In this document: positions 32,152 to 32,447 of the stretch, one piece after another
Layout: each line of letters starts with the position of its first letter
Numbering within the stretch: position 1 is the stretch's first letter
NCBI GenBank assembly: GCA_034436045.1
Contig: DAOTVZ010000135.1
Coordinates: forward strand, 1-32,447
Origin: H111-94 sp034436045
GTDB lineage: Bacteria; Chloroflexota; Ktedonobacteria; Ktedonobacterales; Ktedonobacteraceae
Reading direction: 5' to 3'
DNA length: 32,447 bases
Position numbers and translations under genes: made by a program
Notes under the pieces: model-generated
What the model saw: only the letters and a program-made list of their open reading frames with translations
Told to the model about the DNA's origin: nothing
Databases searched by the model: none

Positions 32152-32447
32152 TTACTCTGCCTGCACTCCGGCACGATACCCGTTGGCCTGCGTGCTGCTT
32201 TCATCTGGTTGCGGGGCGGTAGAGGCAGCGATAAAGTTTTCGACCATTTCGCGGGCTTCGTCATCGTGGTACTGGATGGGCGGGGATTTCATCAGGTACG
32301 AGCTGGGGCCTTCCAGTGCGCCGCTGATGCCGCGATCCATTGCCAGCTTGACCAGGCGCACGGCATCAATGACCACGCCTGCCGAGTTCGGTGAATCCCA
32401 TACCTCTAGCTTGAGTTCCAGGTTGAGTGGCACGTCGCCGAAGGTGC
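32152..32447 (-). CDS. ino1: myo-inositol-1-phosphate synthase, C-terminal part (partial)
   Basis: The minus strand is open from the right edge to a TAA at 32152, giving the last 98 residues. The sequence TFGDVPLNLELKLEVWDSPN continuing into AGVVIDAVRLVKLAMDRG and GALEGPSSYLMKSPPIQYHD is the highly conserved end of bacterial and archaeal myo-inositol-3-phosphate synthases. The enzyme turns glucose 6-phosphate into inositol 1(3)-phosphate with NAD, for phosphatidylinositol lipids or other inositol compounds. The tail after DDEAREMVENFI is a poorly conserved, Ala/Pro/Ser-rich 25 residues. The start lies outside the window. Confidence 0.93.
   Translation of the reverse strand, partial: TFGDVPLNLELKLEVWDSPNSAGVVIDAVRLVKLAMDRGISGALEGPSSYLMKSPPIQYHDDEAREMVENFIAASTAPQPDESSTQANGYRAGVQAE

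Overview
This 32.4 kb window looks like chromosomal DNA of a Chloroflexota bacterium, most likely class Ktedonobacteria. That placement is an inference from gene content and style: a secreted S53 peptidase with a Pro-Thr linker, lipoproteins with Ser/Gly-rich linkers, a compact division/cell-wall cluster, a WhiG/FliA-type sigma factor with CsrA but no flagellar genes, and myo-inositol phosphate synthase. No rRNA, tRNA, CRISPR array, transposase or phage gene was seen, so this is mostly core genome.

Layout. 1-2139 (-): partial S53 (sedolisin/kumamolisin) peptidase. 2431-2991 (+): small lipoprotein of the COG4315 type, ending in a very long perfect hairpin. 3225-6579 (+): four-gene osmoprotectant (OpuC/ProU-like) ABC importer: ATPase, two permeases, lipoprotein receptor. 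6589-7671 (-): family 9 glycosyltransferase. 8062-10867 (+): S9 acyl-peptidase followed 7 bases later by a divergent ribose-phosphate pyrophosphokinase, preceded by a hairpin-rich leader. 11044-12165 (+): an 80-aa unknown protein and a membrane protein joining a COX4-like helical hairpin to two BON domains.

12230-25657 (-) is the dcw cluster, read from right to left: mraZ, rsmH, an ftsL-like gene, ftsI, a 101-aa unknown, ftsW, murG, murC, murB, ftsQ, ftsA, ftsZ. The usual murE-murF-mraY-murD block is missing between ftsI and ftsW. Upstream of mraZ there is a good sigma-70 promoter, three GTGGGG repeats exactly 10 bp apart just downstream of it (a textbook MraZ operator), and three DnaA-box-like sites just upstream of it. 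Peptidoglycan synthesis and divisome genes thus appear to form one long unit that can be repressed by MraZ and perhaps sensed by DnaA.

26179-29261 (+): two related MscS-type/conserved-TM-helix membrane proteins flank an ECF sigma factor and its small zinc-finger-like anti-sigma factor, suggesting an envelope or osmotic stress module. 29274-30182 (-): a DapA/HOGA-family aldolase. 30281-30574 (-): a 97-aa unknown. 30797-31633 (+): a WhiG/FliA-family sigma factor. 31850-32053 (+): csrA, with GGA motifs in its leader. 32152 to the right edge (-): the C-terminal part of myo-inositol-1-phosphate synthase.

The strongest points for a second look are the dcw control region (MraZ operator plus DnaA boxes), the rearranged dcw cluster with an unknown small gene and a MurC whose P-loop is atypical, the sigma/anti-sigma/MscS module, and the WhiG-CsrA pair without flagellar genes.
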